Positions 35,364-48,889 of a DNA stretch of 64,000 nt are shown piece after piece. The first letter of the stretch is position 1. Every line of letters begins with the position of its first letter. The DNA comes from Helopsaltes ochotensis (Eukaryota; Chordata; Aves; Passeriformes; Locustellidae): assembly GCA_013400155.1 (NCBI GenBank), contig VXBM01000016.1:1376457-1440456 (forward strand), read 5' to 3'. Both the position numbers and the translations under genes were made by a program. Below the pieces are notes generated by a model. The model saw only the letters and a program-made list of their open reading frames with translations, made no database searches and was not told the origin of the DNA.

Positions 35364-38300
35364 TATGAGGGTGTCAGCACTTAGTGTAGCTGTAAGCTTG
35401 CTTTCTCTGTGCATTTTAATAGAGATCTTCTGCTAACTGAAGCCTCTGTGTGGCTCGGTAATAGCCTCCTCTGTGCTGCCCTAGCCACAGCTCACCCTTT
35501 GCTGCACATCCAGTTCTGAAGGCTGGACCCTGCTTCCTTACACAGAGCCTTAACCTTGCCTTGCCCTTCCACCCTACAACAGCTGCTTTGTTTCCTTTCA
35601 CTAACAGTCAGACATCACAAATTCCTTCCCTCTAAAGCCATTAAAACAGAACCAGCACCACCCCAAGTGGTTTCAGAACTAACTGATTTAGATGCTGGAG
35701 TCTGCTGCAAGGCCAAAAATAACTCCCCATTTCTTTCTCCTTCATTGGTGAAAGTAGGAGAGAAAGTGGCCAATGACAGAGACACAAATCCCCCGTAGGC
35801 ATCGGAGACAAATCTATTTTGTGGCAGGGAAAAAAAAAAATAATGCTCCTGAAAAATGTTTCTTTGCTCAGGCCAATGGATACAGACCTGCTGCATGCAA
35901 TTTTGCTGAACCGACGGTATCACTTGAATGGCTCACAGACTACATAAAATGCATTACATAATTATATTTTTAAACACTGTCCCCAGCTGTGCTGATGCAC
36001 ATAAAAGCTGTGTTTACAATGGACTCTGCACATGTAATTATTTTGTGGCACTAGCTCTGTGCATTTCCTTGATGGATGCTCCACAGTGCATAAAATTGTA
36101 GCTTTTATCATAGATTCTTGAATATATTCTTTGGCTGTTTCAGCTTTAAATACTCTGTTGTCCTCGCATGGGTGAACAGGACTGATGCCTGGGAGGGCTA
36201 AATTATAGCATCTCAGGGAAAACCTTTAAATCCTGAGGGAGCAGCAGAGAGGGAAACATGATGAGTGTTAGAGTTGAGGAACCTGGGTCACGGGAAGCAC
36301 TGAGCAGCAGAGCCGGCTGCTCCTCCTTGAGAAGCTTCCTGTGCTGCTCTGGGGAATAGAGCAAGGGCCCTGCCCCTATTTGGCCTGCACAGATTCATCC
36401 CAGCCTGACTAATGCTGCACCAATCCAGCCGTTCTGTGGGACAGGGAGGCTCAATTCTGCCTCATGCCTGGTGAATGCGGGAGCAAAGGGGCTGTTGGCT
36501 GTCGGTGCAGAGTCAAACGGAACATGGCCTGGACTGCTGGGATCAAAGAACAGCTCTGATTTAGCTTCCATTCTGTTTGTTTACAGCAAGTAAGCTCCTG
36601 GCATTTCACTGTGAGCTCTCCCTTCTCTGTTCTCCATCCAGTTGTGGAATACCAAGCATTTCTTTATGCTAGTGCAGTAGTTGGTGCATAGGACCCAGTG
36701 GAGAGTACAGTGGGATATTTATTTTCGATCTGTTCCTGTGTTCTTGAGTATTAATAATGCTGTGAAAACCTAGATGCTGGAAAGATTGGTACATAACATA
36801 GTCCAAGAGTTTTGCCTGCCAAGCAATAGCACTTGGAAATAAATAGAGACAAAAAGTAATACAATATCCTGAAGAACAGCTTCAAAATGATGAGCAGCAC
36901 CACAGGTGCAGCCTTCATTTTTTTTTTTTTACTATTGCTGCAAAGAACTAGCAGACTTTTATTGTCAATAATCAAAATGGTTTGGTATTTTACCTCTAAT
37001 CCCTGGCTAACCTTAGATATGAGTTTCCACAAAGGAAATGAGGAATTTGTGGGAAACCATTTTTTAATGGCAGGTGTTTGGTTGGAAATCAGGTTTGCTT
37101 TCTGGTAGTAGATAACTTGAATTCCTTTGTTATCATTCCTTGCCCTTTTCAGTCCTGTGTTTAGCCTGTTACGGTTGCACCATGTAAACTATTAATTGGT
37201 CTAATGCCAACAGTGATCAAATTATTCCAAAGTAAATGGCCTGACTGTTGGTAAACCAAGTTTTCCACCCTCACATGAATATGGGCTTCTCCTGTCATGG
37301 AAACTCTTCAGCTATGGACGTCCTTAGCATTCTCCATGTTTAGCATGTGAAGTTTACACACTAGCTGCTAGCCTATTGATGTATTTTGCCCCAAAGTGTC
37401 AGGTGATGGAAGAACAATCTTTGGAGTGGAAAAAATGAGGAACTGCACGAGTTTATTGTATGTTTGTTTGCATAGCCTGCCTTTCAGATAAACCTTATCC
37501 CTCCAAACGTACTGGAACTTGAAAAAGAGTCCTTGAATAACCTGCACAGAAGCTGAACCACCAGAGAGGTGCTACTTTGGAAAAGCAAGAAGAGGAAGGT
37601 ACCTGAAGCAGTGCAGAGGAAACACTTCCGAAGTAACCCCCCCTTGTATTGTTCTTATGTGTGTCCATCCTGTTTCTGCAGCCAAGGTGTTGTTATTTCA
37701 TTAGAGATAACATGGCTAGTTCATAGGAATAAAGGGCACATTTCTCACTGGGTAGGACATACTTCTTTCTTGCTCACCTCGCTGAAGTATGTGATTATTA
37801 TCTTTTAAAAGGGTTTGTTTCGTTCTACTCTCTTACTCTAGTCTATCAGCCGTCTAGGCCAAAATATGTTTTACAAATATGTGATCATCTTATACAAATC
37901 AATAGAATTTCATGTGCTTTGATATAGAAGTATGACTTAAGCCAGTGGAGAATTTAAGTCCTCGGTATTTTATGTAACATAGATAAAGCCCAAAATTTGC
38001 GATCAAAGAAGAAATTTTTTTAGGTATAACGTGTCTGCATTGTTACTCTTCCACATTAGTTACAGTCCTTTGCTGTAGCCACTTGCAGCCACTTGTGCAA
38101 GACTTTGTTTATCTTTATGTACATGGAGATAAGAGTTGCTCATCTTTTGCAAGACATTAGGTGTTGCATACAGACAAGAGTAGGAATCCACACTGAAGTT
38201 AGTGCAAGTTTTGCAATTCAACAGGAAAAAAAACAGTCCTCTTAAGACTACTGTTTGAACCCTGATCTTTGCCTTTTGTGTCTAAGTCACCAGAAGCTTC

Positions 38301-39375
38301 TGTTTCCAAAAGCAAAAGAATGCTTTGAGAAGTCGCAGTTCAGTGTAAATGATGTCATGACTGTAGGAGTTGAGGCATCATCTTTGTTGCATTAAGTCCC
38401 TCTTGGAAATGTCCAATAAAGCCAGAAGGAAAATGGGACTTATTTTACCAATTTTTTTGATCACTTTAATTCCATTCTTGATAAATTTTCATTTATGGGA
38501 AGCTTTTTCTTTTCTAATTCTATGAAGTTCTATCACTATATTATCTAAGCAGCTCAGTACTCAGATTATGTAAGTTGTACATAATAGGATGTCTGTTAAA
38601 CTTTGCTCCTTCCAGCTTTGGAAATTGCTATATTGCTCTTCTCTGGTGACTCAGCTAAAGATCTCCCATATGATCTAGGAGAATGTATGGTAGGGTGGGA
38701 TTTCCACCCTTTGAAGAAATGTATCCTAGTCCTCAGGAATGACCACAGCTGCAGCCTTGCTCTCTTCCCACATCCCCTGGACTTTTCTGAGCAATCTTTA
38801 ACCATTGATCAGTGGATGCATTCCATAGTCCCATGCATTTAAGATCTGTCTTTCCAGGAATATTTACTTAATGTTTTCAAAGAAAGAAATCCACCTTTTG
38901 ATTTGCACAGCAGGAGCATTTGCCTGTTGTACCAGATAGCAACCTCAATATGTACTTTCACGGTCTGTTTCTTCTAGAGGGTATTTTTGGCCCGTAAGTG
39001 ATGTTTTAAGAATATTTCTACCAGTACTATTTTTATGATATGTCTCTCGTCATGGTGCATTGCTAACCATATGGCCAAGCACAGTATATGCAGCTACATG
39101 GCAAGGTTTACTGCCCCCCCCAAGCATGAGAAGCATTTATTTTGAATAGATGTGTATTGAGGAAAAAAAAAACCATTCAGCTTCAAGGGTACAGGCTTAG
39201 GACTTTTATTTCTTCTCTTGATTCTCCCTTGGTTTTAAATGAGGTTCAGCATCTCTCCCTTGGAATCTCACTGCAATAATGTAAGCTCAGAGCAGCTGTT
39301 TTTACTTTGCCTTGCTGATGGCTGGCAGGAGATGAAATATGGAGGAGTAAATTCTTCCTGGCTGCTACAGGTTGC
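35364..39375. other. Unique non-coding DNA, nothing recognised
   Basis: AT-rich, including a stretch at about 35,980-36,170 with SOX-like ACAATGG (36,017-36,023) and TAATTATTT motifs. No gene or repeat family recognised. Confidence 0.45.
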
Positions 39376-39410
39376 ATCACAGAATCACTGACTGGTAGGT
39401 CTCTGAGAAT
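39376..39410 (-). mobile_element. Possible tiny CR1 3'-end remnant
   Basis: ATCACAGAATCACTGACTGGTAGG-like sequence resembles the reverse complement of a CR1 3' end (octamers followed by the terminal UTR segment). The similarity spans only about 25 bp before fading, so chance is possible. Confidence 0.3.
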
Positions 39411-40500
39411 TGTTACTGATAGCTAGATTTTATCTTGGTAGGGGTAAGAGCTCATGAAAGAGGATGACTCAAGGAATGACTAATGAAAGCTTTATGATGA
39501 AACTTCTGTCCTAAGGCATATCAACTGTGACCAAAAATTATAATCAGGGAGTTATTTGACAGTCTAGGGCGAGTGAGCAGATGCCCTGAGTCCAGCTTCT
39601 TGTAGAGATGTGTCTTCAGTGTAAAATCCACCAGCTCAGCTTGTATCAATTAATGTCAGTGGAGAAAGGCACTAATGGTGAACTATGCTGTTACTCCTCA
39701 AGTGGCTTTGCCCCTTTAGAGCTGGGCCATTTAATGAGCAGATGATATTGCCATTACTTTGTGTTTTTTTCTTTTGTAAATAAATCACTCCAGTCAGATG
39801 TATATACGCGGCTTTGTGTGTTCACACAGAAACGTGGGGGCTCCAGACCTCTCAGGAACAGTTCCAGCTACTCCACTGACACTACATTACCAATACAGGC
39901 ATCATAATATTTAGGTGGGCCTCCTATGCCAATGTCATGGGGAGTCCCCCGCCTGACTCTAATTTATGCCTCTACCAAAATATCTTTCTTCAGCTCCTTG
40001 ATCCCAGGCTCTGGAATTTACAGTGTTTTACAAGTATCTTTGCTTTTCTTGTGACACCAGTAGCTCCTCTACAATCCCAAATCACTCGTCACACACCTAA
40101 GTCAATGTGGAGGTATCACCTACTGTTTTGACTTAGCAGTGCTTTGTAAAATTTCCTCCTGCCTTCTTGTGCCAGTGGCCACATTTTCTGTACAGCAACA
40201 TCCAATTTCCTCATTTCTGCCATAATGCATCATTTTCCCTGGAGAAAAAACAGCTCCCCCTTTTGGGCAGGGTACAAATGAGGCAGGATTGGCTCAAGGT
40301 ACGGGGGCATAGAAAGGGGACATTTGCAAATTTTGCTCCGGCAGTCAGGAGATGAGATGGGGATAAGGGAAATCAGAGGTTTAGCCTTGGCTCTGATAAT
40401 GATTTTCTGTGTGGCCCTTTGTAAGCTTTTTCATGTTTCCACTTCATTTTTCCCAATCCTAAAATGGAGTTCAAAATCATCACTTCTCTAACACCTCCCC

Positions 40501-40502
<2 letters not shown>
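39411..40502. other. Unique non-coding DNA, nothing recognised
   Basis: No gene, RNA or repeat family recognised. Confidence 0.5.

Positions 40503-40534
<32 letters not shown>
40503..40534. repeat. (AC)16 microsatellite
   Basis: Sixteen uninterrupted AC units, followed by a short AG run. A standard length-variable dinucleotide repeat. Confidence 0.97.
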
Positions 40535-40536
<2 letters not shown>

Positions 40537-43139
40537 AGTTGTGAGGAGGTTTAATGTTTATCTCAGAGGCTTGAACAGTATCATATATCCAAGCAGTATA
40601 TACAGGTATTTAGACCCCAGAATGAGCTTCAGAAAAACATCAGTCAAGAAAACAGTATTTATATTTTAATCATATTAATCATAAATTTGGGATTGGAACA
40701 GAATAAGTGATTAACAAACCTGCAAAACAAGCTTTATTTCATTGGCTTGAGCTGCTTTCTAGCTCTGTTTGTGTACGTCAAAGTGATGTTCAGTCTTTTT
40801 AAATGAGTCACAGGACTGGAAGAACAAAAATATTTGATGGTAACATATAGCAGCAAAACAATTACCCTTTTTTTTCTGACAGGCATCATAACCAGAATAG
40901 CAAGTTAGAGCTAGAGGTCTAGGCTGGTAGTTTCTTAGCACATATCAGGGATTTTAGATCTGGTTGTAAGACAGTGAAAAAGAGCTGAAATGTCAGAAAA
41001 ATTAAAAGATAACCCTAGATTAAACAATAAAAACAAGCATGCCAGTTAGGATACAACTATTTGTATTTATAAAGGTGCTACTGATCAGTGAGTCCATGCA
41101 GTATTCTCACACAGCACAGCCTTGTCTAGCAGCTTTCTGTACCTTTATCCAGAGGAGACTCCTTTCCACCCTGCTTGCTGCATTGCACCACTGATTTAGT
41201 GAAGACATCATCCTCATAAGGATGCTCTTCTAACTCACCTCTGAAATCCGCTTGCTTTTCTCCTCTGACAATTAGGTTTAAATGTGCTGCAGTAAAGTAC
41301 TCATCCTTAGCAGTCGTATGGCTTTTTAAGTGATAAACTACATTAGCAAATTTCTTATTAGATAATCTATCAAATGAGGTCATACATAATTTTAGCAGTC
41401 CCATCTTGATTTATAGCATGATCACAGCAAATTATGCATACACAAACCAGCATGCTGGCTGTCAAAGTCAGGTATTTTTACTCTCGTAAAGAAACGATTT
41501 CCAGGCCAGCCCAGTGACCTACTGGTAGCGCTCTGCATCACCACCTTGCCCAGTTTGCAGGACAGCCCTCAACCTCACCCCTCACCTCTTATTACGACTG
41601 AGAGCTGGAGGCAGTAGGCTAAATCTTTACTTCGTACTTCACAACAGTAATCCTTACTTTACTCTGACAGGTTTTCCGTACTCCCCTTTAGTAAGGATAT
41701 AGGCTCACTTGGAAGGGTAAGCTTATGCATGGGGAAACTGTGTCTGCAGGGTGCTGATGTGCTCCCTGGCTCCCTTCTGTGTTCCCAAGGGAATGAAAAG
41801 CGAGTTGGAGTGAATCATCAGGCAGCATTGCGCACGACTGTAGCAGAGTCTGCTTGCCAGTCCGGGCTGCTCGGGCCAGCAGAGGCTTGGTCACCTGCAC
41901 TCACCGGCACTGGAGCAGGCAGCGCTCCATCTCCTGCCATCTGCATCGGGGAGCCATGGCACCTGCCTGGCTTCCAGCACACAGGAGGAATAGAGGGGAA
42001 AAAGGGGAAGAAGCTTCAGGAACTTCAGCAGGTTCTGAAGGGCCCTTCGCTAGTGCTGTTGCACTATTGCTCACTGTAGCCAGGGTCTAGTCCCCACACT
42101 GCAAGTAAATTGCTCCTGGGACCCAGAAGGGACACAATTGCTATACCCTGGCTTCAAACTTCTGCAGATAACCCTTCATCCATTGAGATCTATCTGATTC
42201 TACAATAGGGGAGAGCTGCAATAAGTGATCTAGTCTTGCCTTTCTCTTCACTTTCTCTCACCTCATGTTTCTAGGGTTTAAGCTGTGCGAAGTGTTGAGA
42301 GCATGTGTCATCTGCATGGCTCTGAATAAGTTATGTATTTCCCACTGGACTTGTGGCCAAAACCTGCCCATGAAGGACCAAGCATGATGGAACAAGATGT
42401 GGTCCTCAGCATTCCAGGTATCTGCCCCTAAGCTGTAAAATAAAAGCTAACTGAAAATCTGAATAACAATTTCCCCAAGGAATGCAAGATCTTAAAAGCC
42501 TAACTATCACTACATGAAAACTTCTTGAAACAGTTAGTACATAGATCTCCATGTTGTCTCCATAATGATATTCCTGGAGTGAGAGACTGAAAGAAATCAA
42601 AATCATTTTTCAAAATGAGCAAGCAAAGGGCACGCTTTCAGTGGATGGCACTGCTGTTTTGCACATGCTCTGGTAATTTTACCTAATCCTACTGAATGAG
42701 CTTTTCGTGCATATATATGTGTGTGTATGCATATCTGTCATGAGTAAAATCTATTGTATCCTCAGTTGACAAGCTGTGTTTGGCAGATTGCAGCAGGGTT
42801 TGGGGAAAGAAATTCTTGACCCAGGCTGAGAATAGAGTATAGGACCTCTCTCTGGAGCCCATCATCCAGAATGGCAGCAGCACTGCCTCCCCATGCTGGT
42901 ACCAACACCACTTCGGGGTCCCCCTTCTTTCCTCTGCCAGGGTGGCTGAAGATGCAGCAAAGAGGATGATAAGAAGGGGCTTGTTTCTTCGGGGCACAGT
43001 GTTACAGTGAAAATTTGGTGAGTAATGGAGCTACCCAGGTCATGCCAGCCCTGCAGCGAGGCTGTGCCATGGGATGGAGAGGGGTGAACGGGCAGGAATA
43101 GAGAGCTAGCTGCAGAATGGGTGAATGGAGCCGCCCAAG
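40535..43139. other. Mostly unique non-coding DNA; one weak exon candidate within
   Basis: AT-rich to about 41,450, then mid-GC. Apart from the low-confidence minus-strand exon candidate at 41,239-41,404, nothing is recognised. A 102-codon minus frame (42,689-42,997) starts with a signal-peptide-like hydrophobic run but has no recognisable body. Confidence 0.45.
41239..41404 (-). other. Weak candidate coding exon
   Basis: A minus-strand frame of 92 codons (41,126-41,404) has unusually protein-like composition: many K, E, D and H, few low-complexity runs. On the minus strand the frame is crossed by a perfect donor, GAG/GTGAGT (GTGAGT at 41,238-41,233), so an exon ending at 41,239 is possible. 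No good polypyrimidine acceptor is visible upstream, the ATG is not in a convincing promoter context, and I do not recognise the protein. More likely a chance frame. Confidence 0.12.
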
Positions 43140-43780
43140 CACCCGAAGATTAGTCCTGAGGGAGAGCGAGGGGCTCTGCAGACACCCCCTCGGGCCCCAC
43201 AGCACCACCTTGCAAACAGCAGCCTCTCCCCTGGGCCCGCACTGCAAGGGCAGGTCCCGCTGAGCAGCAGAGATTGAAAGCAGAGCTGGGAGCAGGGCAG
43301 CAAGTCTCCTTTGGTGCGGCGGGCACCGGGCTTCTCGAGTGCCCTGCCCGGGCCCCCGACAGGGACCCTCAGGCAGGCAGGGACGGGGGCACAGCACCAT
43401 CTCCCCACTTGGCCGCTGTGGGGGTCCCTGGGGGAGCAGCTGGGGCACCCCCGGCTCCGTGGGGTGATGGGGCCCCGCCAGCAGCCCCGGGTTGGCCGCT
43501 CCTCCTGTAGACCTGCCTCTGCAGAGGTGTTCGCAGCCATTGGCACGGGCGCTGCAGCGCCGGTTGCCTGGCAGCAGGAACGCGTCCTCTTCCCCATGAC
43601 AAACATCATCTCCATCGACCCAGACCACCTCCCGTTTCAAATGTCTGCCCAAGCCCGAAAGCTCAGCAAGGGGAAATGCAGCTCGCCGAAGTGAGCTGAG
43701 GAAGCCCCGTTTCTTCGCTGGGATAGTGCGGGGACCGCTATCATTGACCAGCTGCCCCGCAGGTGAATTCATCCAGCACC
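43140..43780. promoter_or_regulatory. CpG-island-like GC-rich patch
   Basis: By hand count there are roughly 20 CpGs in 43,315-43,615, against near absence in most of the window, and the stretch is strongly GC-rich. In vertebrates such islands usually mark promoters. A plus-strand donor-like CAG/GTGAAT follows at 43,760-43,768, so a plus-strand first exon ending at 43,762 is conceivable. An X-box-like GGTTGCCTGGCAGC occurs at 43,562-43,575. The window's longest frame (260 codons, minus, 43,002-43,784; rich in P, G, R, L) overlaps other long frames on both strands and has no recognised domain, so I do not call it a gene. Transcription direction is unresolved. Confidence 0.5.
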
Positions 43781-46700
43781 GCAAGCAACGTTCCGTGTGC
43801 TTGGCCGTTCAGCCCGGATTAGCACTAAGAGAACAAGCCCCCTTAAAGAAACGCGTGCTAACTACATGAATATTTAGCTTTATACAAAGCTGTCAGAGGA
43901 AAAGTAAGTGTGAAGCTAAGCCCCAGGTCTGACTTTTTGTGTCTGGGTTTTTGGGTCTTGCTGAAAACACACCAACGTGCTTGATGTGCTGAAAGAAGGC
44001 AGAGCATCGTATCCGATCCGGAGCACAGCGTTGGGTCTCTGTGCCTTACAAAGCATGTGCGCTGTGTTTATCTGCGTGCCGCTGCATCCAGCTGCTGTGC
44101 TGGGGGAACTCTGCTGCTGATACCGCAGCAATCACAGCATGATGAATTTGAGAGACACAGAAATCACCAACTTCAGAGATATCCATCTTCCTTAAAAGAA
44201 AGCAAGCTATTATGAGTCAGGCAGATTATCTGCCAGCAGCCCACTGAAGAGAGCTGTCTTCTGCAGAGGGGTGGAGGACTGGAGGATTCCTGATGAGTGC
44301 AGCAAGGGCGAGGGCATAGGCTGGCAATGGAGGAGGAGGACACAGCTCCTGCAGCTGCAGTCTCCATGCCAGGGTGTAGTGCTGTGCATGGAGCACACAG
44401 GAGAAAAAAGTTAGTGGGCTCTCTGCCCAGGGGACTGTGATGTACTGCAAGGATGTGGATTTGGGCTGCTCAGGCTCTGGGAGAAGCTGGGTTTAATGGA
44501 AGTGCAAAGGTGCCCAGCAGTGCTGAGCTCCACATCACCACAGCTGACCACTTTGTTGAGGGGTGGATTCCTCTATGCTGGGGTGCGGTCACTTGCAGAG
44601 ACAGATTACAGTAAGACTCTCTCTTCCTGCCTGCAGGAAGGCTGAAATTGGCCTCAGTTATTTTCTCAGTCCACTTTGAAACAGATTTGTCTTGAGGAGA
44701 CTCAAGCTACGTGAAAGCAGTCACACCAGGTGCAGAGGCAGCTCCCTTCTGACTTGACATGATCTGAGAATAAGTATCCTGCCATCAAGGAGCTGCAGCT
44801 TCATCCTCAGCAAGATCAGCATCAGCCCACCCCACCTAGAGCTGTGGCTCAAGGGAGCCAAAGCCAGGGCAAAATGAGAGGGGCAGATACCAGTTGCAGG
44901 GAGGCACCTGGCAGGGGAGCACAGCAGCTCATCCATTTTCAGGTGAAGAAGGAAAGCCTTGGTGGGTGATGCACCAGAGGAGCTGTGGCACAGGGGTAGA
45001 GCTGTTGAGGTTGGAGGAGGGTAAGGAGGAAGGGCTGCTATTTAATTGCCAGCCCTGGTTCTATCTGCAAATAGGAGGCCGAGCTGTCACTGGTGTGCAA
45101 AGTAGCAGATGGCCTAATTGTGAGATTTCTCCCTTGCAAGAGCAAAATGCTATGCTGTTTTTAACATCCTTGCCTAGAGCTAGCTTCAGATACAACCAAG
45201 ATATATCGTGCTAGAAATGTGCTCTAGTGATAATCAGAAGAAAACTGTGCTTGAAGTGAGATTTTAAAAGTAATTATTATGGCCTATTGCTGTTAATCAC
45301 ACATCCCCAAAGCTGATCTGGCTAAAAGAGCTTCCCAAAGCATCTTCTGCTTGACAGATCATCTGAAAATTATTCCATCATTGTGTCACCATGTCTTGCC
45401 TTATAACCCTCAGGACACTGTCTATCTATGCACACCATTTCTTCCCTTTTCTTGGTGGAAAATAGTTCTCTTCACCTTCTGATTTTTCTCATGCAGCTTC
45501 AGCAGGTTTTGTGCAGTTTCTTGTCTTGGTCATTTTGCTGGAGAGCACAGGGCTTCCTTCCCCAGAGGCAGCTATGAAGCATGGTCACCTCATCTCTCCT
45601 TGGGGGCCTGTAAGAGCTCAGTGCTCTGCAGAGCTCCAGGCCCGCAGGCAGAGACAGCAGAGCTTGCCAGTGTCACACTAATATCAGGTGCTTGAAACTT
45701 TATATTGAAGGTGCAGGGTTGTTACTGGTGAGTCGTTATGGCAGGTGCATTTTGTCAGCTTCAGCTCTGATCTGAAATCAGGGGAGAGGGCAGCACTTCT
45801 CCCAGCTGGCTCAGGTTTGCAGAGAAAACTCTGGTAAGGACTTGTGTGGAGAAAAAAAAACTTTGACTAACCTGTAAATCTGCTTAATGTCACTCATCAT
45901 TGAGGGCAAAACCTAGGGCAAGGATCAGCTTGGAATGGAACCCGGTGAATTTTCTGTTTGAGGACAGCAGCCCTTGTTGATTTTTTTGCGGGCCACTGAA
46001 CACATATTTAAGGACTTTTGCCTCCTGTATATAGCACGTGCTCCCTCTTTCTGACAGGCCTTTAAACTTTCTGATGTCTGTTGGGGTTTTCTGGTTATAA
46101 AAGGGCTTTAATGGGTTATCTGTAAGCTTCATCTCCTAAGTATGGGGATGTATTAAATCTTCTTTAAATCTACCTTTCCCTTACTGTCCATCTTCAAAAG
46201 ACTCTTATCCATGCCGTAGATGCCTGTCCTGCAGCAGTCTGTCCTTCCCATCCTCTCCTCTGACTTTCTTTCCCTGTTTGCTCAGAAGTCTCCTGTTAAA
46301 AATCCCCAAGTTGTGACACACCAGCCCATCTCTCAGATCCCACTGATTACATGTCTCTCAGCCTCCATGTAAATCTCCCTATCTTTCCCTTCAAGGTCCT
46401 CTGTAAGTTACTTTGCCTTTAATCTCATTCCTCCCACTCCTCCTCCTATTCTCCCAGTCATCTCTCTTTCTGCTCATTTTATCTTGTTCTTGGATGGTTC
46501 AATCTTGCTTTTTTTCTTTATACTCCTCAGACACCTCAATCCATCTCCTATTTTCTGTTAGCCAAACACTTTTCTTCTTGTTCTGTCAACTGTGCCTTAA
46601 ATCCCTTTTTCTTCCTTGCTAGCACTAACACACCACGTGCCCTCATGCAGAGCCATCTGAGCTGCTGTCCCATGTGGTTTTCCTGGAGTGCATGTTCTTC

Positions 46701-48889
46701 ACACCAGGAATTTGTGGTTCTCCTACAGTGCACACTCCACAGATATAAACACACAAGGGTCTTTTGAAGAACAGCGGTCGCTGGTAAGTAACCATGCATT
46801 ATTAATCCCATTGCTTATACGACACACAGAAAACTTTCTCTAGCTGGCTAATAAGAGGAGTCTTTTTCTGTTGACGTGAAGGCCCACCTTGAATGCTCCA
46901 ACTAGGTAAATGCATAAAAATGAGTGTTATTTAAACTTAGAGTGACTGAAACTTCCTATAGGTGGCAAAGACATATGAGGGACATAAGGTGCAGCCTATT
47001 AGATGAGGTCTGGGGTCTCACTTCTACATTGCTTTGCACTAGCACATCATCAGTGACTGCATTCAAGTTGCCTTTAACATCTTTACATTCCTGCACATGA
47101 CAAATAATAGGGACTAGCTCCCACAGAGCAGAGGAAATACAGCAGCAAGTGTCTCACATCCATTTCTCAACTGTCATCAAATAGCTTTTATTCATGGCAT
47201 AGCACAAGTGTCAGCCAACTGGCAAAGGCAACCTATATTAAAAATGTTGGGGATTATTCATGTCAACAGACACAAGGGAACTTTTCTCAGTCAGTGGATC
47301 TGCACTAGCAGTGGTATAAAAATGAAGCAGGTTCTCTACAGTAATCTCAAATCTGAGTAACTTTAGAAGGAGGCCAGCAGCAGGCTGCCAGTTTCAAGTA
47401 AAATTAAAAAATTAATCTAGCACAGTTAGACGAGAGCTTGGATAGGTGAGAGGTTTAACTGTGTAGTTAGATAGAAAAGGCTATACCATAAGGATGTTAT
47501 CTAGAAAGACTGAGGTGATACTTTTTTAAAAATGCTCAGACTGAAGATGGTCTGGAGGTTGTGAGCTGATGGTGGCTCTTCAGGTTTGCTTCTGATTACC
47601 CAATTAGCTGTTAGGTCCTTAGCATGTTTGATTGCAGGCATTTCCTGCACTGTTTCAAGTACAATTTCTGTGGGCCACGTGGTCTGTCTTTTATGGACAA
47701 GATGCAATTTGGAAATGGATTAATTCTGTCTCCTTTTAGAAGATTAAAAATTAACAGCCCAATGTAACTGAAAATTATGTTTATTACGTGTTTGAGACTT
47801 TTAATAGGAAAAAAAATTAAGATGGACACAAGCAGCAAAATTGCTTATCTTTAAAAACATCATGTAAAGGTGGACAAAGATGGAGGTTTCAGATGTCTCA
47901 GGCCAACTCTTAAGGACAACTCCCTGACCAGTATTTTGAGCCCCACTGTATTTGCAGAAGACTGCTATGTTCTGTCATCTTGCATTCTGAAAGGGTTGCT
48001 TTTAAAACATATGGCCCGCTTCTTTTCCCCCTCGATTATTTTTGACTAGTTTAATTCTCTGAACTCCGTGATGTTATGTGGATATGAAATCAGAAGCAAT
48101 TTAAGTGGAAAATAAAAAATTAAGGCCTATGCAAGTCATCATGAGTAAGGTGACCTGATCTGCTCTGACACAGATCTATGTTCCACTTATGCTTTGGAAA
48201 ACTTTGGATACTGTATTTTTGTCAAAACCTAATTTCTGTACAAATGTGTGATGCAGAAGAAACCCAAGCAGCAAAACCCTCAAATGAATCCCATGGCATC
48301 TCCATGACAACATATAGATGCATAGTCTGCTATATACATCCTTACTGGCAGACTGACTGCTCCTAGCTTTTTCCCACGCTGAGCTGAAAGGCAGACTGAC
48401 CAACAGGCTGCAGAGGATGTTGCTGGGATTTAAATGTGGAAACTGAAGATCATGTTTCATTCAGGGTAAACCAGAGGCAAATGGAGCAGCCCTGCAGAAG
48501 AAGTGAGCCTTGCACCACAGCTTCCCTTGCCGAGGCTGTTTGGTCAAGTAAAAGAATGGGCACTGGCAGTTCTCCACTGAGTCTGAAAATTCATGTGGAG
48601 TACCTTTGCAGGGCTCTGAAAGTCTTGCCAAAAGCTTGTCAGTGTGACTTACAAGCATAATGAGATAAGAATGGAAGGTAATTTGGGTTAATAAGTTATC
48701 CTGAGAGGGTTTTTTTTTCCCTGCACATGTAGAAGGAAAAGGAGAGTGATCCAGCCCTCCCTCCCTGGTGAAGAACTCTGAACTCTGTGGCAAAAGGTTT
48801 TCTTTCCACTCCCTGGCAGTGTGTAGGAAGCCAAGGGGCCAGGCCGGTGGTAGGTTTCGTGTCAAATCCAGCAGTAAATGTGGCCGTGT
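43781..48889. other. Inter-island non-coding DNA
   Basis: Mixed composition. An AT-rich stretch at about 45,215-45,390 with homeodomain-type TAATTATTA and TTAATCA motifs looks enhancer-like but is untested. A pyrimidine-rich, CT-dominated stretch lies at about 46,180-46,620 on the plus strand. Frames of up to about 143 codons (48,461-48,892, minus) are not recognised. Confidence 0.4.

Noticed and set aside
42689..42997. 102-codon minus frame with a signal-peptide-like start
   Set aside because: The hydrophobic N-terminus is suggestive, but the rest has no pattern, no splice support and no recognisable family.
43002..43784. 260-codon minus-strand open frame as a protein-coding gene
   Set aside because: It lies in a GC-rich CpG patch where stops are rare; other long frames overlap it on both strands, the start context is poor and no domain is recognisable.
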